Assembly (NCBI GenBank): GCA_030280995.1
Contig: JASXTE010000016.1
Coordinates: 19,821,501-19,885,500 of the forward strand
Source: Hemileia vastatrix
Lineage: Eukaryota; Basidiomycota; Pucciniomycetes; Pucciniales; Zaghouaniaceae
Direction of reading: 5' to 3'
Length of the DNA: 64,000 nucleotides
Below the pieces are notes generated by a model that did no database searches, was not told where the DNA came from, and saw only the letters and a program-made list of their open reading frames with translations. The position numbers and the translations under genes were made by a program. The stretch's first letter is position 1; each line of letters opens with the position of its first letter. Shown here one piece after another: positions 29,932 to 41,189 of the stretch.

Positions 29932-30955
29932 TTATGTTGAAACAATAAGAGGATTGGAAATAACTATAGCTTCTTTTAAGGAGCAAGGATCTGGACATGG
30001 TTTTTTTGAAGAAAGGATTGTGCTGACAAGTTGGATGTGTTGCACAACTGAGGTAGCACCAGCAGACAGTTCTTCATTGACATCATACCCTGACTCATCA
30101 ATTTGGTCAAGATAAGGTTCAGTTTGAAATTGAAACAAAAAAATAAAATAAATTTAGGTTACATGCAATTAGATTAAATTTCAGCTTACATTTGCATCCA
30201 CCTTTTGATCTACCTCTGAAATGCAACATACAATTTTTTAGACTGCTGTGTGACTTCTGCAACTGCAAGGAACCTTTCAAATGTTTCTTGAGAATTCAAA
30301 GCTGCATTCTGGCTACCAGAGAAAAGTCTCCACTTTGAGGTATTGTTACCTTCCAAACATCTTGAGACTCATTATATGCTTTTAAGACTAAGTTGGCTAT
30401 TCTTTCTTTCTCAGTCAAGAATATAGTTGCAATTACTTTTTCCTTAAAGTCACCAAGATCCTTGTTGGAGTTCTTGCAATCAAAATTGAATTTCATTGGT
30501 GGCGAAGCAATTTGTTTTGTCTGCTTGATTTCCTGCCTCATCTTTTTCTTTTGTGTGCTTCCATGGATTGATTTTGAAGGTTTCAAAGGAAGCCATAATA
30601 TATATTGAAGGTAAATTTTGACAGAAGCACAGCTTCTTGTATAATCAGATGCTGCTGTAACTACTGAACCCTCTCTAGGCTGTTGATCTTGTGGGCCAAT
30701 TGGCACTTCCTTAAAGAAGTTGGGAGATTGAGATAAACTATGAGTATTGCAGGTCAGAGGGGATAGAGATTGAGGGTAATTCAAGGGACAGTATGTAAGA
30801 GCGGACAAGAAAGATTCTTCTGAGAGAGGGAGGAAACCTTGATTATGTGTCTGTTGAAGTGATATAAAAGAATCATCTTCAAACAAGTTATCAAGATTTG
30901 GATTAGATGAATCTTGAAAGTTTAAAATATTTCTTGGATTAAACATGGCATCCAA
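29932..30955 (-). pseudogene. TE-associated protein gene of rust-type transposons, frameshifted
   Basis: The main frame (30955-30296) begins MDAMFNPRNILNFQ, has a Ser/Pro/Gln-rich N-terminal half, then VKIYLQYILWLPLKPSKS, a basic stretch KKKMRQEIKQTKQ, and DFKEKVIATIFLTEKERIAN with VWKVTIPQSGDF. The order (strand-like IYLQYILWLP, basic linker, DFK..V, then W...IP..G.F) resembles poorly characterised proteins I associate with transposons of rust fungi; that link is from memory and is inference. At 30297 the frame shifts: ALNSQETFERFLAVAEVTQQ continues one base out of register. A GTAAGC donor near 30190 then joins an acidic last exon (30138-29932, YLDQIDESGYDVNEELSAG). Function unknown; the frameshift suggests a dead copy. 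Confidence 0.45.
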
Positions 30956-31617
30956 AGATGTAGTGAATGCCTAGGAGATAAATGAATGTAAGAACAAATG
31001 AAAAATGGAAAAGTACAAAATTGAAACTCACCACCAGTGGTAGACTGAATTTTAGGAAGCCATATGTGGACAAGGAGGGTGGATGAGAAAGAAAAGGTGG
31101 TAAATTGACAAAAATCAACCCAGTCTCACAGACCTGCCATACAGCCAGTCAAAAAAAAAATTAGCCTGTCAATTTTTTTTTTTGCGATTTTGTGTCATCC
31201 TCTTCAGATGTCCTTGTCATTCATGATACCAATCTAAAAGTTGTTCTTTCATTCTCAATTTGTATCAATAACCTTCTCACTTCCATTAAAGTAAAATATT
31301 TATCCTATAAATGATGCAGCCCTCAACTTGTTCAACATAAGGCTAACCCATCACAATCCTCTGTGATGATCTGCCCCAGCGTGACCAGCATAAGACACAA
31401 AATCGACGTGCAATTCAGTCAGAGCAATCACTCAAAACAAGAGCGAGAAAACAAAGATGTAAATATTAAGACACATCTAGCAACAAACGTCAAGACTGAG
31501 ATTCATGATAATGCTATTGAGTGCAAAAGATTCAAGGCGCCCCCTCCCCGCTATGAGAACAGAGATATATGGTAGAACAAGCCATTCATCTCTTACCGAG
31601 AGGAAAAACATAAGTCT
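30956..31617. other. Boundary of the host island, 3' side of RPS28
   Basis: Transposon debris to about 31130, including two GCCTGTC/GCCAGTC-A-run motifs. From there to 31617 the composition becomes more balanced. This is the likely 3' untranslated and downstream region of RPS28. A 70-codon open frame on the plus strand (31363-31575) has no recognisable domain and is probably chance. Confidence 0.5.
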
Positions 31618-32028
31618 TTAACGCAATCGCCTGCCAAGAACAGTAACCAAAAGCAAAACAAGATAAGTGTTAGATAAAATCCCAGAATGATTGAAGACAG
31701 GAAATACGACGATAAAAAGTACATACCGAGCTTCTCTTTCACACTCAAGAAGTGCGAGGATATCATTTTCCCTGACACAACCCTTCACGTTTCGGATAAT
31801 TGATCGAGAGGAGTCATCCATGAATTCCACTCGCACTTGGAAGATGCTACCTACATTTCCGGTACGGCCAAGCACTTTACAAACTCGGGCCAGTTTAATT
31901 TGGGATTTGTTGGAGGAGGTAGCTACGTCCTACATAAACGAGTAAGCAATCAAGTTTGTAAGCCGAAACATGAGTGTGCTGCGCGAATTTCGCAAAGCTG
32001 CAAGTTATGAAGTGGAGTCACGAACCAT
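31618..32028 (-). CDS. RPS28: Ribosomal protein eS28, three exons
   Basis: A component of the small (40S) ribosomal subunit. Exon 1 is the ATG alone (32026-32028). Intron 1 is 31930-32025, with GT at its 5' end and TTTATGTAG at its 3' end. Exon 2 is 31727-31929, intron 2 is 31631-31726 (GTATGT to GGCAG), and exon 3 is 31618-31630, ending in TAA. The joined CDS is 219 nt for 72 residues, the usual eS28 length. Recognisable segments are [45 protein letters not shown] and the C-terminal EREARRLR, completed by the 13-nt last exon. Both introns are 96 bp. Unusual residues: KGCVREND where eS28 normally has KGPVRE, and NVGSIFQVR where most have a Gly-rich SRGGVTQVR-like turn. A pyrimidine-rich stretch precedes the ATG, as in many fungal ribosomal-protein genes. 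It is the only clear host gene in the window. Confidence 0.92.
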
Positions 32029-32888
32029 AATGAAAAAGTGTGGATTGTGATCGCTTGATGGAAGTGGAAAAAATGTGTGGACGAACTGAAAGATGGGGAA
32101 TTTGTCAAGTTTGGTGTGCGAGTGTCTCTCACCAATAGGTTTCCTTCAGACTCTTAGGTTAAAAACTCCGCCATCCGCAGCAAAAGTGGTAAGCCATGTT
32201 GAATAATATGCATACACGTTTTTCTCTACATCTTATCGTTCCGCCTGCTCAACTCAACTCAACACAGCATGAAAAAGATAAAAAGGCCTCTGGCCCGCTC
32301 TCACCTAAGGTTGAGCACTCCTCAAAAATAGCTTCCTTTTTTTTTATTCATATAAAACTGAGTGTATCTCAGTTTAGTCTGACAACTTTCATCCAAAAGA
32401 AAAAGAATCGCATCACCAGGAAAAATTCGCTGGCCGCTGCAAGCAAATGACTCCCCCCCCCCCCCAATTAAACAACCATAGTTCAGTTAGTTAGCGATAG
32501 TAACCTGCTAGCACGTGCCAGTTTTTTTTTCTTTTCATTTCAGACACATCCCTCAATTTTCTTACATGTTTTTTACCTATATTTCTTAATAAATGTTGTG
32601 AAATATATATATAGGCTATAAGAAAAAAAAAGAAAATTAAAAATTAAACTCAATCTTAGTTTAATAGCAAATCCCTTGCTCTCAAGATATACCTAGTATC
32701 ACTAACATTTTTTATTCTTACTGTTTTCATGCCTTTTTTCAATTTTTCAATCATCCAAAAAATAAAAAAATAAAGAACGAAAAAATATCTATCTCATCTC
32801 ATCCCATCTCAATCACCAATCAAAAAAAATAGATAAAAAATATATAAAAATAAACATAAAAAATAAAAAATGGAGAAAAAATAATAAT
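32029..32888. other. RPS28 upstream region, then AT-rich intergenic DNA
   Basis: Positions 32029 to about 32450 have balanced composition and should contain the RPS28 promoter and 5' leader. No second gene could be assigned, although an 84-codon open frame lies at 32196-32450 on the plus strand. A run of C at about 32452-32465 and AT-rich DNA follow, up to the Harbinger terminus at 32889. Confidence 0.5.
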
Positions 32889-33075
32889 AGGGGGTGTCAG
32901 TTCTGAAAAATCTGCACTTATTTAAGTGTGGATTTCCGAAACACACTAGCCCCAACACTGGTGGATTTCAAAATGAAATAAGTCACTTATTTCACTCTAG
33001 TCTGCACTTTCTCAACCAAAAGTGCTGATTTCACCATCAAGTCCCATTTCACTGATTTGTCAGCATCATTCCATT

Positions 33076-33266
33076 AGGGGGTATCAAAGTTAGAATTATT
33101 TAAAAGGTATTTTACAACACAAAAAGAATGCCACAAACTTGACATTAATTCTCAGTAAAAAGGTGGTTCTTGGGGACAATATAGCATATTTTAAAAATAA
33201 TCATGGTTGAATTGGTGGAAAAGAGAGGTATTTTGAAATGGAAGATTTCTAACTTTGATACCCCCT
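33076..33266. mobile_element. MITE, 191 bp, perfect 20-bp terminal inverted repeats
   Basis: AGGGGGTATCAAAGTTAGAA at 33076-33095 is the exact inverse of 33247-33266. ATT flanks both sides (33073-33075 and 33267-33269), a 3-bp target duplication. The terminal AGGGGGTATCAA is identical to the end of Harbinger copy 1, so the same transposase family probably mobilised it. It has no coding capacity and its perfect termini indicate recent movement. Confidence 0.92.
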
Positions 33267-33379
33267 ATTCATACACAGCACTCCACCACAGAACTCCACA
33301 GCATAGCACTTCATAACTCAAAACATTTTACATCAACATTGTACATCATTTGCATCTTCATAACATATCATATAAGAGT

Positions 33380-34596
33380 CATGCCTTCCTCACTCTCAAA
33401 TTGTGATAAATTACATCAAGAAATGACTTTCATAGCTCTTGATCTGCTCTTGGACTCTGATTGCAATTCTGATTCTGATCTAGAAGAAGATTTTATCTTT
33501 TTATCAAAAATGGCCAGGAAACATTACCTGCTTCCTAGAAAGCCTCAAGTACACCATCCAAACACTTATTAACTTATCTGCACCCAGTTTTAGACAGTCG
33601 TTCAGGACATCTCAGGAATATTTTCTTAAACTTCTTGAGCTTATTCAGGATCACCCTGTGTTTCACAATAATTCTCAAAAAGAACAACATGATCCTCCAA
33701 TTCAATCAGCCATCACACTATGTTGTTTGGGTTCCAATGATAATGGAGCTGCCTTGGAACGTTTGGAAAATGTCTGTGATTTAGGATACGGTTCTGTTAA
33801 CACTTATACCAAACAATGCACCACTGCTATCATCTCCTTGGAATCTCAACTTCTCACCTGGCCAAAAAAAGAAGAGAGACTTGAATCAGCTCAGGTTATA
33901 CAATCAGATGGCTTCCCAGGATGTATTGGGTTTATTGATAGTACTACTATTCCTTTGAGCCAGAAACCTGCTCCAGGTGGAAACAAGTACTTTGAACATA
34001 AAAAGAGGTAAATTATTTATAATTCTTTTTTTTTCTTTTTGAAACTAAAACAAATAACTATATCTTCTCTATGGATATTCAATTTCTGTTCAGCTCATAT
34101 GCAATGTAAAAAAAATTTATATCTTTCTTTGCTGGATATCCTGGTTCATGTCATGTTTCCTACATCTTCCAAAGAATGCAAATTTAAAACAAGCCTGAAA
34201 AATTCTTTAGTGAAGATCAGTATTTTCTGGAAGATTCTGCTTATGTGAGTGGAAAGTATCTACTTGCTTCTCTTTGGGGAGCAGCTTCAGAAGACAGTTG
34301 AAATTCCAAGTTCAGCAATAATTTGGAAAATTCAAGAGTCCATATTGAAAATTCTATACAAAATCTTGAAAGGTCATTGTTCTAGTTTAAGGGAATTAAG
34401 AAATCCTCTTAAAATTAAATTTAAAATGGAGGCAGTGATAAACTGGATTCTGTGTTGCACTATGCTTCATAACCAACTTGTTGACCTCAAAGATTGGTGG
34501 TTAGAGTTGTATGAAGATGAAAAAGTTGAAACACCTCCCACTATATCAATCACTTCTCTTTCTCAATCAACTAGCATAAGGGAAAAAATATGTTAA
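33380..34596 (+). pseudogene. Harbinger DDE transposase, broken copy 2
   Basis: Homologous to the gene at 394-1656. It reads MPSSLSNCDKL, then an acidic SDSDLEED stretch, a frameshift near 33565, FRTSQEYFLKLLELIQDHPV, and GFPGCIGFIDSTTIPLSQKP (first catalytic Asp kept). A GTAAAT donor after KKR is at about 34007. Past the intron, the segment corresponding to GCPGSCHDS has decayed through frameshifts, and the Glu region survives only as degraded text near 34330. The C-terminus (LHNQLVDLKDWWLELYEDE) aligns with LQNILADLKDEWNDLYEEE of copy 1. Non-functional. Confidence 0.75.
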
Positions 34597-35492
34597 TTAA
34601 CACTACAATATTTCTCAATGAAACCCTTTTTATTTTCTTCATACCCTTAAAATGATCAATTTGAATGTTTTATTCACTGAAAATGGTAATTTTTTCTTTT
34701 CATATTGACTTTGATTTTAAATTTGCTGTTAATGTCTCTTTTTTTCAACTCTCTTTGTTTTCCTTCATCAACCCAGCAGAAAATCACATATTTTCTGCAA
34801 TCACATAATTTTTCAGTCATTCTGTTTTTCTTTCATCACTCATATCTGTTTCCTCCTCTCTTCTTGCATTGCTCAAATAATTTTAAGTCAATTTGTCGTT
34901 TTCTCAACTCATCTCTCCAGGTAAGTCATTTTTTGGTCCTTTTATTAATACTTGCTAAATATTATATTTTTTTGATCTTTTTTTATCTCTGCATTTTTTT
35001 TGTCCTGTAAGTGCTCTTTTTGTTTTTCAAGGTTAGACTATTTTTTTTTTCTTTCTTCTCTTTTTTTTCTTTCTTTTTTCTCTCCACCATCCCCCCTCCC
35101 CCTTTCCTCCCTTCTTGGTGTCCTTAAATCCCATCCTTTCCCTCCTTCATGGTGTTCTCAAATGGTTTTATACACCCCCCCCACCTCTCCCCCCTGACTT
35201 GCTGGGGTACCTTACCCTCCCCCCCACCTCTCTCCCTAGTCTACCTACCTATACAACCACCCATCCCAAAATATAAACAACAAGCCAGCCATGTTCATGG
35301 CTGGTTGGCTATCTACATAGCAAAACACACCACCAATTAACCTCCTTAAAATATAAACAACAGCCATCCAGGTTCACTGGCTACCTGGCTATTTAAAAAC
35401 CTGCAACCCCCACACTCCTCTCTAAAACTTGAACAGGAATGAAATGACCAGACCTATGCAGAAACCACCAATTTTATATTACCTACCTTGTC

Positions 35493-36314
35493 TGTCAGCC
35501 AGGAACAAGAAATAGCTGAAAAAATAGAATTAAATTAAGGAATAAAAGTAAAGAGAATGCAGAAACAGAGAGGTAGGAAGATAAGGAAGCAGGAACAGCA
35601 TGCAATTAAAATGCAGGAAGATAAGGAAGCAGGAATATGCAGGTACATACAAATGCCGGGAGATAAGGAATCAGGGAAAGCATGCAGGAAGATAAAGATG
35701 CAGTAATATGCATGCAAGAAGATAAAGATGCAGGAATATGCATGCAAGCAGATAAAGATGCAGGAATAAATGCAGGAATATGCATGCAAGCAGATAAGAA
35801 GTCAGGTGTACATATAAAGTGAATGCAGGGTTCCTTAAACATGGATGAGTAAACACATGTAAATAGTGTGAATGAAATAAGATATAAGGAGGTGATTTCC
35901 CCTAGTAATCACCATCTGCTTTTTACCACAACTTAAACCTGATACTTTTAGTATTATTGAAGTCACTACTGTTGTAGTCTCTTGAGTCTTAATAATAAAT
36001 ATCATTACAGCTATATTGAGTGAGGACCACTGCATAGGGTAATATATTTATAATTAATTTCCCCTTATCATCTAATATAAATTCAATACTATATTCATGA
36101 TATTGTATCTTAAATAGGTAAGCTCTATTTCCCAGTAGATTAAAAGTATTGATATCTTATTCCTGGTTCCCAACTTGTTGAGCAATCCAAGTAAGAATTT
36201 CAGAAGCATAGATACTATATTTATTGATATATTCAATTAATAACTTACTAGTCTGGGTAACTTATTTATATACTTTAGTTTGGAACCTGGTTTATAGTGT
36301 ATATAAAAAGACGT
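35493..36314 (+). repeat. Gypsy-D 5' LTR, left part, with minisatellite
   Basis: From TGTCAGCCAGG to the Gypsy-C junction. About 35575-35810 is a tandem minisatellite of roughly 20-29 bp units such as AGATAAAGATGCAGGAATAT and GCATGCAAG. GACGT at 36310-36314 is the left target duplication of Gypsy-C. Confidence 0.75.
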
Positions 36315-37188
36315 TGTAGAAAATCCTATAGTACTAGCTATAGGCCTTGACCAAGGGAGTTGGAGTAAAACTGGTGAGAAAAAACCCTGTTCCTTTAAGA
36401 AGTACCAGGTGAGATTTATTTGCTAGAGCAAATTAGAGACTGTTACTATACCCCTTCCAACACACTTCTTTACTGCTTTACAAGTCAAGACAGTAGCCAA
36501 TAGCAGACCACTGAGAACCAAAGAACCAGAAACCTGAAATGCAGAAAGATCCACACCAGAAAAACAAAAACACTGTGCACTTGTTTCACAGAAAAAATCA
36601 ATAATACTTAATGCAGGTTGCAAAGCTACACCAGAGAAACCAGTTGCCAAAGTTGAGTTAAATGAAGAACTAACCTTGCAACAAACACAGCCAATTGTGG
36701 CCAAAAAACAGTGAAAACTGAGTGAGAAAAAATGATATAATTACCAGATGGTTGTATGATAATTAAAAGTGCCCCAAACTGTCTTATTCAGTATGTACAC
36801 ACAGACCACCATCTAAAAAATCCATGCACAGCAACGAATTCGGCACTTTTGGCAGCCAAATTGAATAAAAACCCTCTAGAAGCGCTCTCCAGCCTTCTAT
36901 AACTGAGGCGGGGGCCCACCTAGAAGTGGCCAGACCTCCTTGAAGCCATAAAACCACCAAAAACATCCAATAAAGCCCAAAATACTTAGAAAAATCCACC
37001 ACGACTACTAAAACCCCTACAGCACAAAATAAAGCTATGACAACATTGGGAAATAAAATATAGAGCCAAATTAGCTCTACTTAATGGTACTAAGAACTTA
37101 GCCCATAAAACACAAAAAAAAATTAAACAGCTATCTTTTAGAAATTAAAAATGAGCAAATGACCCCTTAAAACTTAGAATATGAAAAA
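36315..37188 (-). repeat. Gypsy-C 3' LTR, truncated
   Basis: Matches the 5' LTR from TGTAGAAAATCCTATAGTAC to CTTAGAATATGAAAAA, then departs at about 37188. About 200 bp that should complete the LTR (present in 57483-57682) are missing on the internal side, so the 5' end of this LTR was deleted or replaced. Confidence 0.8.
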
Positions 37189-39862
37189 CAGATTCACCTC
37201 CCCCTCAACCTGGTCCATCTTCCAGAAAAACTAAAAGATCTAGGCCTTCCATCTTGATACCCAGATTAATCAACAAGTTACACCCTTCCAAAAAGAGTGC
37301 CAACACCACTACAACCACTAGCTCTACCATACCTGGTCCTTCTGATGGTAAAACTAATTCTTCTCCATACTGAAATTTAAGCTGATGAATTTCCTGTTCA
37401 TTCCCATCCAGAAAGTGATGATGACAATGTGGGAACCATTGAAACACTACCACCCAACCAATTGCGCACCATCAAGGACAAATTCCAACAGCACTCTTCT
37501 CAACAAAAAAATCTCATTCTAAACTATTTCCAATCCGCTCCTTCCAATGATTCACAGGAAATTGAGAAAAGAAGAGACCTCATCCACAAGTTCAAGACTA
37601 ATGCTGAACACTTTGTTTCATCCCTTGATTCTCTACTGTAATTGATTCTTGCCTGAAATTCTTGACTTAGAAATAAAAAAATTGATAACTTTCCAGACTT
37701 TCTGAATGTAGCCAACCATAAAATAATTCCTCAGTTTATAGTCTTGGGGGACTTATCCTCAGTTTTAAGTCTTGGGGGACTAAAAGCCCTCATTTTATAG
37801 TCTTGGGGGACTCAAAAACCCTCAGTTAATAATCTTGGGGGACTCAAAACCTAAATCATAAAGACAGAACCAGAGATCAAACCATTAAAGACCAAAGAAA
37901 ATCAACTAACATTCTGAGGTAACTGTTCTACAGAGCAGCCAGATCATTAGTTACCCCCACACTTGCCTTAACTAATTTCAGAGACTCCCCCTTTGGATTC
38001 CCTCTTCCAGAATTACACCAACATCAAATTATCAGTTTATGGTTCTGAAGGACTCAACCATCAAGCCATCCTCAGTTTATAATCATAAGGGACTATACCA
38101 TTCTTCAGTTTAAAGTCTTGATAGACTTCCCACAGTGTTCAGTTTAAAGTCTTGACAGACTTTCCACACTTTGCATAAAAAAGACAGAGCCAATTCTATG
38201 CACAATACTCTGCAACCGCCCTACTGAACTTCCACTTTCTCTTCATCATCTACACATCACTGATTAAAAATTTTCTTTTATCTCTTTTCTCTTCATTTTT
38301 GTCCCATCACGGATAATAGCCAGATCCCCAGATTTTGAGCCATTGGACCTTACTTGTTTCACTGCTCCCAAGGACTACGCTTGCAAACAATGTATCCACA
38401 TGTGCAGACCTTGCACTTTCACTTTTCCAACTTCTGAAGCGAAACTCTACAACTCGGACTGTGATTCTTCCAACTCCAAAAAGAAAAAGTGTGACAAAGA
38501 CCCCAATCATCCTATACCACCACCTTCACCTACACACAAATACATCTTTAGATCTCCCACCAGATCCCCAGAACTAAGTCCTTCTTTCTCTTCTCTATCT
38601 TCAGCTCCATCCAGAAGATCACACCACTCTGTCCCTAGAACTCTCTCCAAAAGACTTGCTTTATCATCTCAAGAAACAAAAGTTATCTCAGCAAATCTGG
38701 CTAAAACAGCTTCAAAATCAGCTCTCAGGCTGCTAGACCATGTCCAGGCGGCCCACCCAACATCGGGCAGGCCGCCTGCCTTGCTAGGAAGTGGAAGTCA
38801 GGCTCAAAACCTCCAAATTCAGCCAGAAAACAGCCAAAATCCACCATTAAACAACAAAAACTCCAAGAAACAACCTCCTAGTGCTCCCAGAGCAATGAAC
38901 ACAACAATTTCTTCATAAAAAAATGCCAAAAATTCTAAAACTTCTAGAAGACCTTCCAGAGGACCTCAAGAAGACACCAGAGCACCCAACACTGCTCCCA
39001 AACAAAAATCTCCCTCTCAAACAAGAAGATTTAACTACACCTCTCCACTGCCAGCCAATTACTCCTATAAAAGTTCCATTTCTTCCAGATCTTCATCCAG
39101 AAGATCCCAATCAGCTTCCAGGTCACCTTCTCCTGGTCCATCCTACAACAATCCTGGTACTCCACCACCAGTATCCAACCCAACTGGACCCCTGCTGCTC
39201 CAACCAAGCCAAAGGAACATCCTTCTTTTAGTTTATCTTCTCAACACCATTTATAGGATGATCATGAGAATCCATGCCTCCATATGGTTGATCCTCCTAC
39301 AACTTCTATGCAACATTCTTCAACAGTCCAGATCCCATCCGCTTACAAATTTGATGAGCTCCCAATCTGAAAGTACCAAATTAATAAATCCAAATTTTTT
39401 AAAAGAGAACAATTACTGATCAAATTATTTTGTTTAGTTGGAACCCCACCTCCTGAAACTGCAATTGGGATCTGCCAACCTCTAGAGACTACCTTAGCAC
39501 TGAATTACGCCAAAATGAAACAACACCTAAGCATGATGTGTTCTAACATGCTTAAGGCCTTTGCTCTTCATGGTCTGTTGAATGAATTTGAAAAGAATCT
39601 GAGGAAACAGCTCCTTGATGACCACTGGAAGATTTCTAGAATAATCAAGCACACCTTCCATCACTCTATCCCTGCTTCTTCCACTTCTTCCCAAAAATTG
39701 CCTTCTAATCCGGTTCCTGACCATTACAATCCATATACTCTTTCCAGATGCCTGCACCACAAAGAACACAGTTCTTCCTCCAATCCTAACAAAAAGCAAA
39801 AACACCACCATAATCCAGACCAGCCGCTGGAGGCTTCTTCTTCCAGACATTATATAAAATAA
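37189..39862 (+). pseudogene. Plus-strand coding remnant inside Gypsy-C, Cys-rich and Ser/Pro-rich, function unknown
   Basis: Antisense to Gypsy-C pol, open pieces lie in series. Positions 37400-37641 give an Asp-rich start and TLPPNQLRTIKDKFQQHSSQ. At 38343-38918 (no ATG at its start) comes KDYACKQCIHMCRPCTFTF, a C-X2-C-X3-C-X2-C cluster, followed by a long Ser/Pro/Arg-rich tail. At 38923-39231 more Pro-rich sequence follows. At about 39380-39862 a more globular stretch reads EQLLIKLFCLVGTPPPETAI and MLKAFALHGLLNEFEK. The Cys cluster followed by a low-complexity tail is reminiscent of gag-like proteins of basidiomycete elements (inference). It could be an antisense accessory gene of the Gypsy-C family or a captured fragment of another element. 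Frames are broken between pieces. Confidence 0.4.
37725..37855 (+). repeat. Short tandem repeat built on AGTCTTGGGGGACT
   Basis: Four imperfect units of about 35-40 bp, each with TCAGTTTATAGTCTTGGGGG then ACT or a variant. Looser copies (CAGTTTAAAGTCTTGATAGA, then CT) recur near 38105 and 38145. Confidence 0.8.
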
Positions 39863-41189
39863 AAAAAATTAATAATTCACTAAATAGAGAGAACGATAAT
39901 AATTAGCAGATATATATAGAAATTTTGTCTTATTATTTTTTTATATATTTGTTTTCATTTTATTTTTATTTTTATTTTTAATTTTAATTTTTATTCTTTA
40001 CTTAAACTACTAACATACTAAAAAAAACTAGAAAACAATTAAAAGAAATTGCCAAACAAAATATGAGAGCTGAGAAATTAAAATGAAATAAATAATAATT
40101 AGATGAAATAAATAATAATTATAAATGGTATCCACCAGCCAAATGATGAGCTGATCCCCTGATACCTTACCCACATCCAAGTGCACCTTGATGTGGATAC
40201 ATCTTTAAATAATTTTTTAATTAATTGAGATAAAAAATAAATTAAGAAAAATAATATCAATAAAGAAAAGACGAAGTAAATAGAAATCAAAAAGAATAAT
40301 AAAAAATGAGATAGAGATAAAAAAGAAAATAGTGTTGCCTGGCCAATTGATGAGCCTTTACCCAAAAATGCTTGCCCACATCCAGGTGACCCTGATGTGG
40401 TGACATCATATAATAAAATTTGTGATTTTTCCTCTTTTATATACTAATAAACCCCATGAAAAATTAAAAGAAAAAAAAAGAAAAAAAATCTAAAACTACT
40501 ATCTAAAACAAGCATAGACACAAAAATTGAAGAAAGAGAAAAGAAAAAAAAATCAAGCTCCATAGAAAGTCCAGTCCAAGAAAATGATCACTGGGTGGGC
40601 TCCCTCCAATAAGTAAAAATGATGGGAGACCACCAGTGATCCACCACTAATCCAAAAAAACCAAAGAAGCCAGTCACAAGCCAGTAAGCCAGTTTAAATT
40701 CATAGTGGACTTGAAACCTGAATAACAAAAACCAGAAATAGGATTCAACTAGGACAAACAAAATAATTGAAACAGACATTATGGGGTAACTGTTCCACGA
40801 AGCAGCCAGCTTATCAGTTACCCCCACACTTGCCAAAATAAAATCTAGAAGACCCCCCTGGGTACCTTCCAACACAAACGCAATATCCAATGCAATAAAC
40901 CAAAACCAATGAGAGTAAAGATTCCAGCACTTGAAGACCAAAAGAATTTCCAGTGTAAAGTCATAGAGGACTAAACCTGTGAAGAGAAACCAATACTAAG
41001 GTTCAACCAAATTAAGAGAAGGGGTTGGAAACAGACAATCTGGGGTTACTGTTGATAGAGCAGCCAGCTCATCAGGTACCCCCACACTTTCCAAAATAAA
41101 ATCTAGAAGCCCTGCCCATGGGTACCTTCTAAAAAAATAAAGTTCCCAACAAAACAGATTCACAGCATCACCAAAATCCAAAATTTAAA
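39863..41189. other. Gypsy-C 3' internal spacer with dispersed direct repeats
   Basis: No gene. Two related 70-bp segments (about 40138-40205 and 40342-40412) each contain CCCACATCCA(A/G)GTG paired with CCTTGATGTGG or CCCTGATGTGG, giving small hairpins. Two further segments (about 40783-40870 and 41040-41130) share GGGGTAACTGTT-like, GCAGCCAGCT and CAAAATAAAATCTAGAAG. A looser third copy is near 37917-37990. Confidence 0.65.

Larger units (their letters stand above)
32889..35490 (+). mobile_element. PIF/Harbinger-type DNA transposon, decayed copy 2
   Basis: The left terminus AGGGGGTGTCAGTTCTG at 32889 is preceded by AAT. The element contains a transposase remnant and the same pyrimidine-rich 3' tail as copy 1, followed by a C-rich stretch (35090-35250). 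A MITE sits in its 5' region, and Gypsy-D begins at 35493. No right terminal repeat is visible; it may lie beyond Gypsy-D or be lost. Two tandem copies of an AAATATAAACAACAGCC segment (about 35270-35400) lie near the right limit. Confidence 0.6.

Noticed and set aside
31363..31575. 70-codon plus-strand frame near RPS28
   Set aside because: No domain, and it overlaps the probable 3' region of RPS28; too short to support without transcripts.
32196..32450. 84-codon plus-strand frame upstream of RPS28 as a divergent gene
   Set aside because: Simple, Lys/Ser-rich text without recognisable features; more likely promoter or leader sequence.
35535..35856. Cys/His-rich minus-strand frames
   Set aside because: They come from the minisatellite in the Gypsy-D LTR and appear in all three minus frames.
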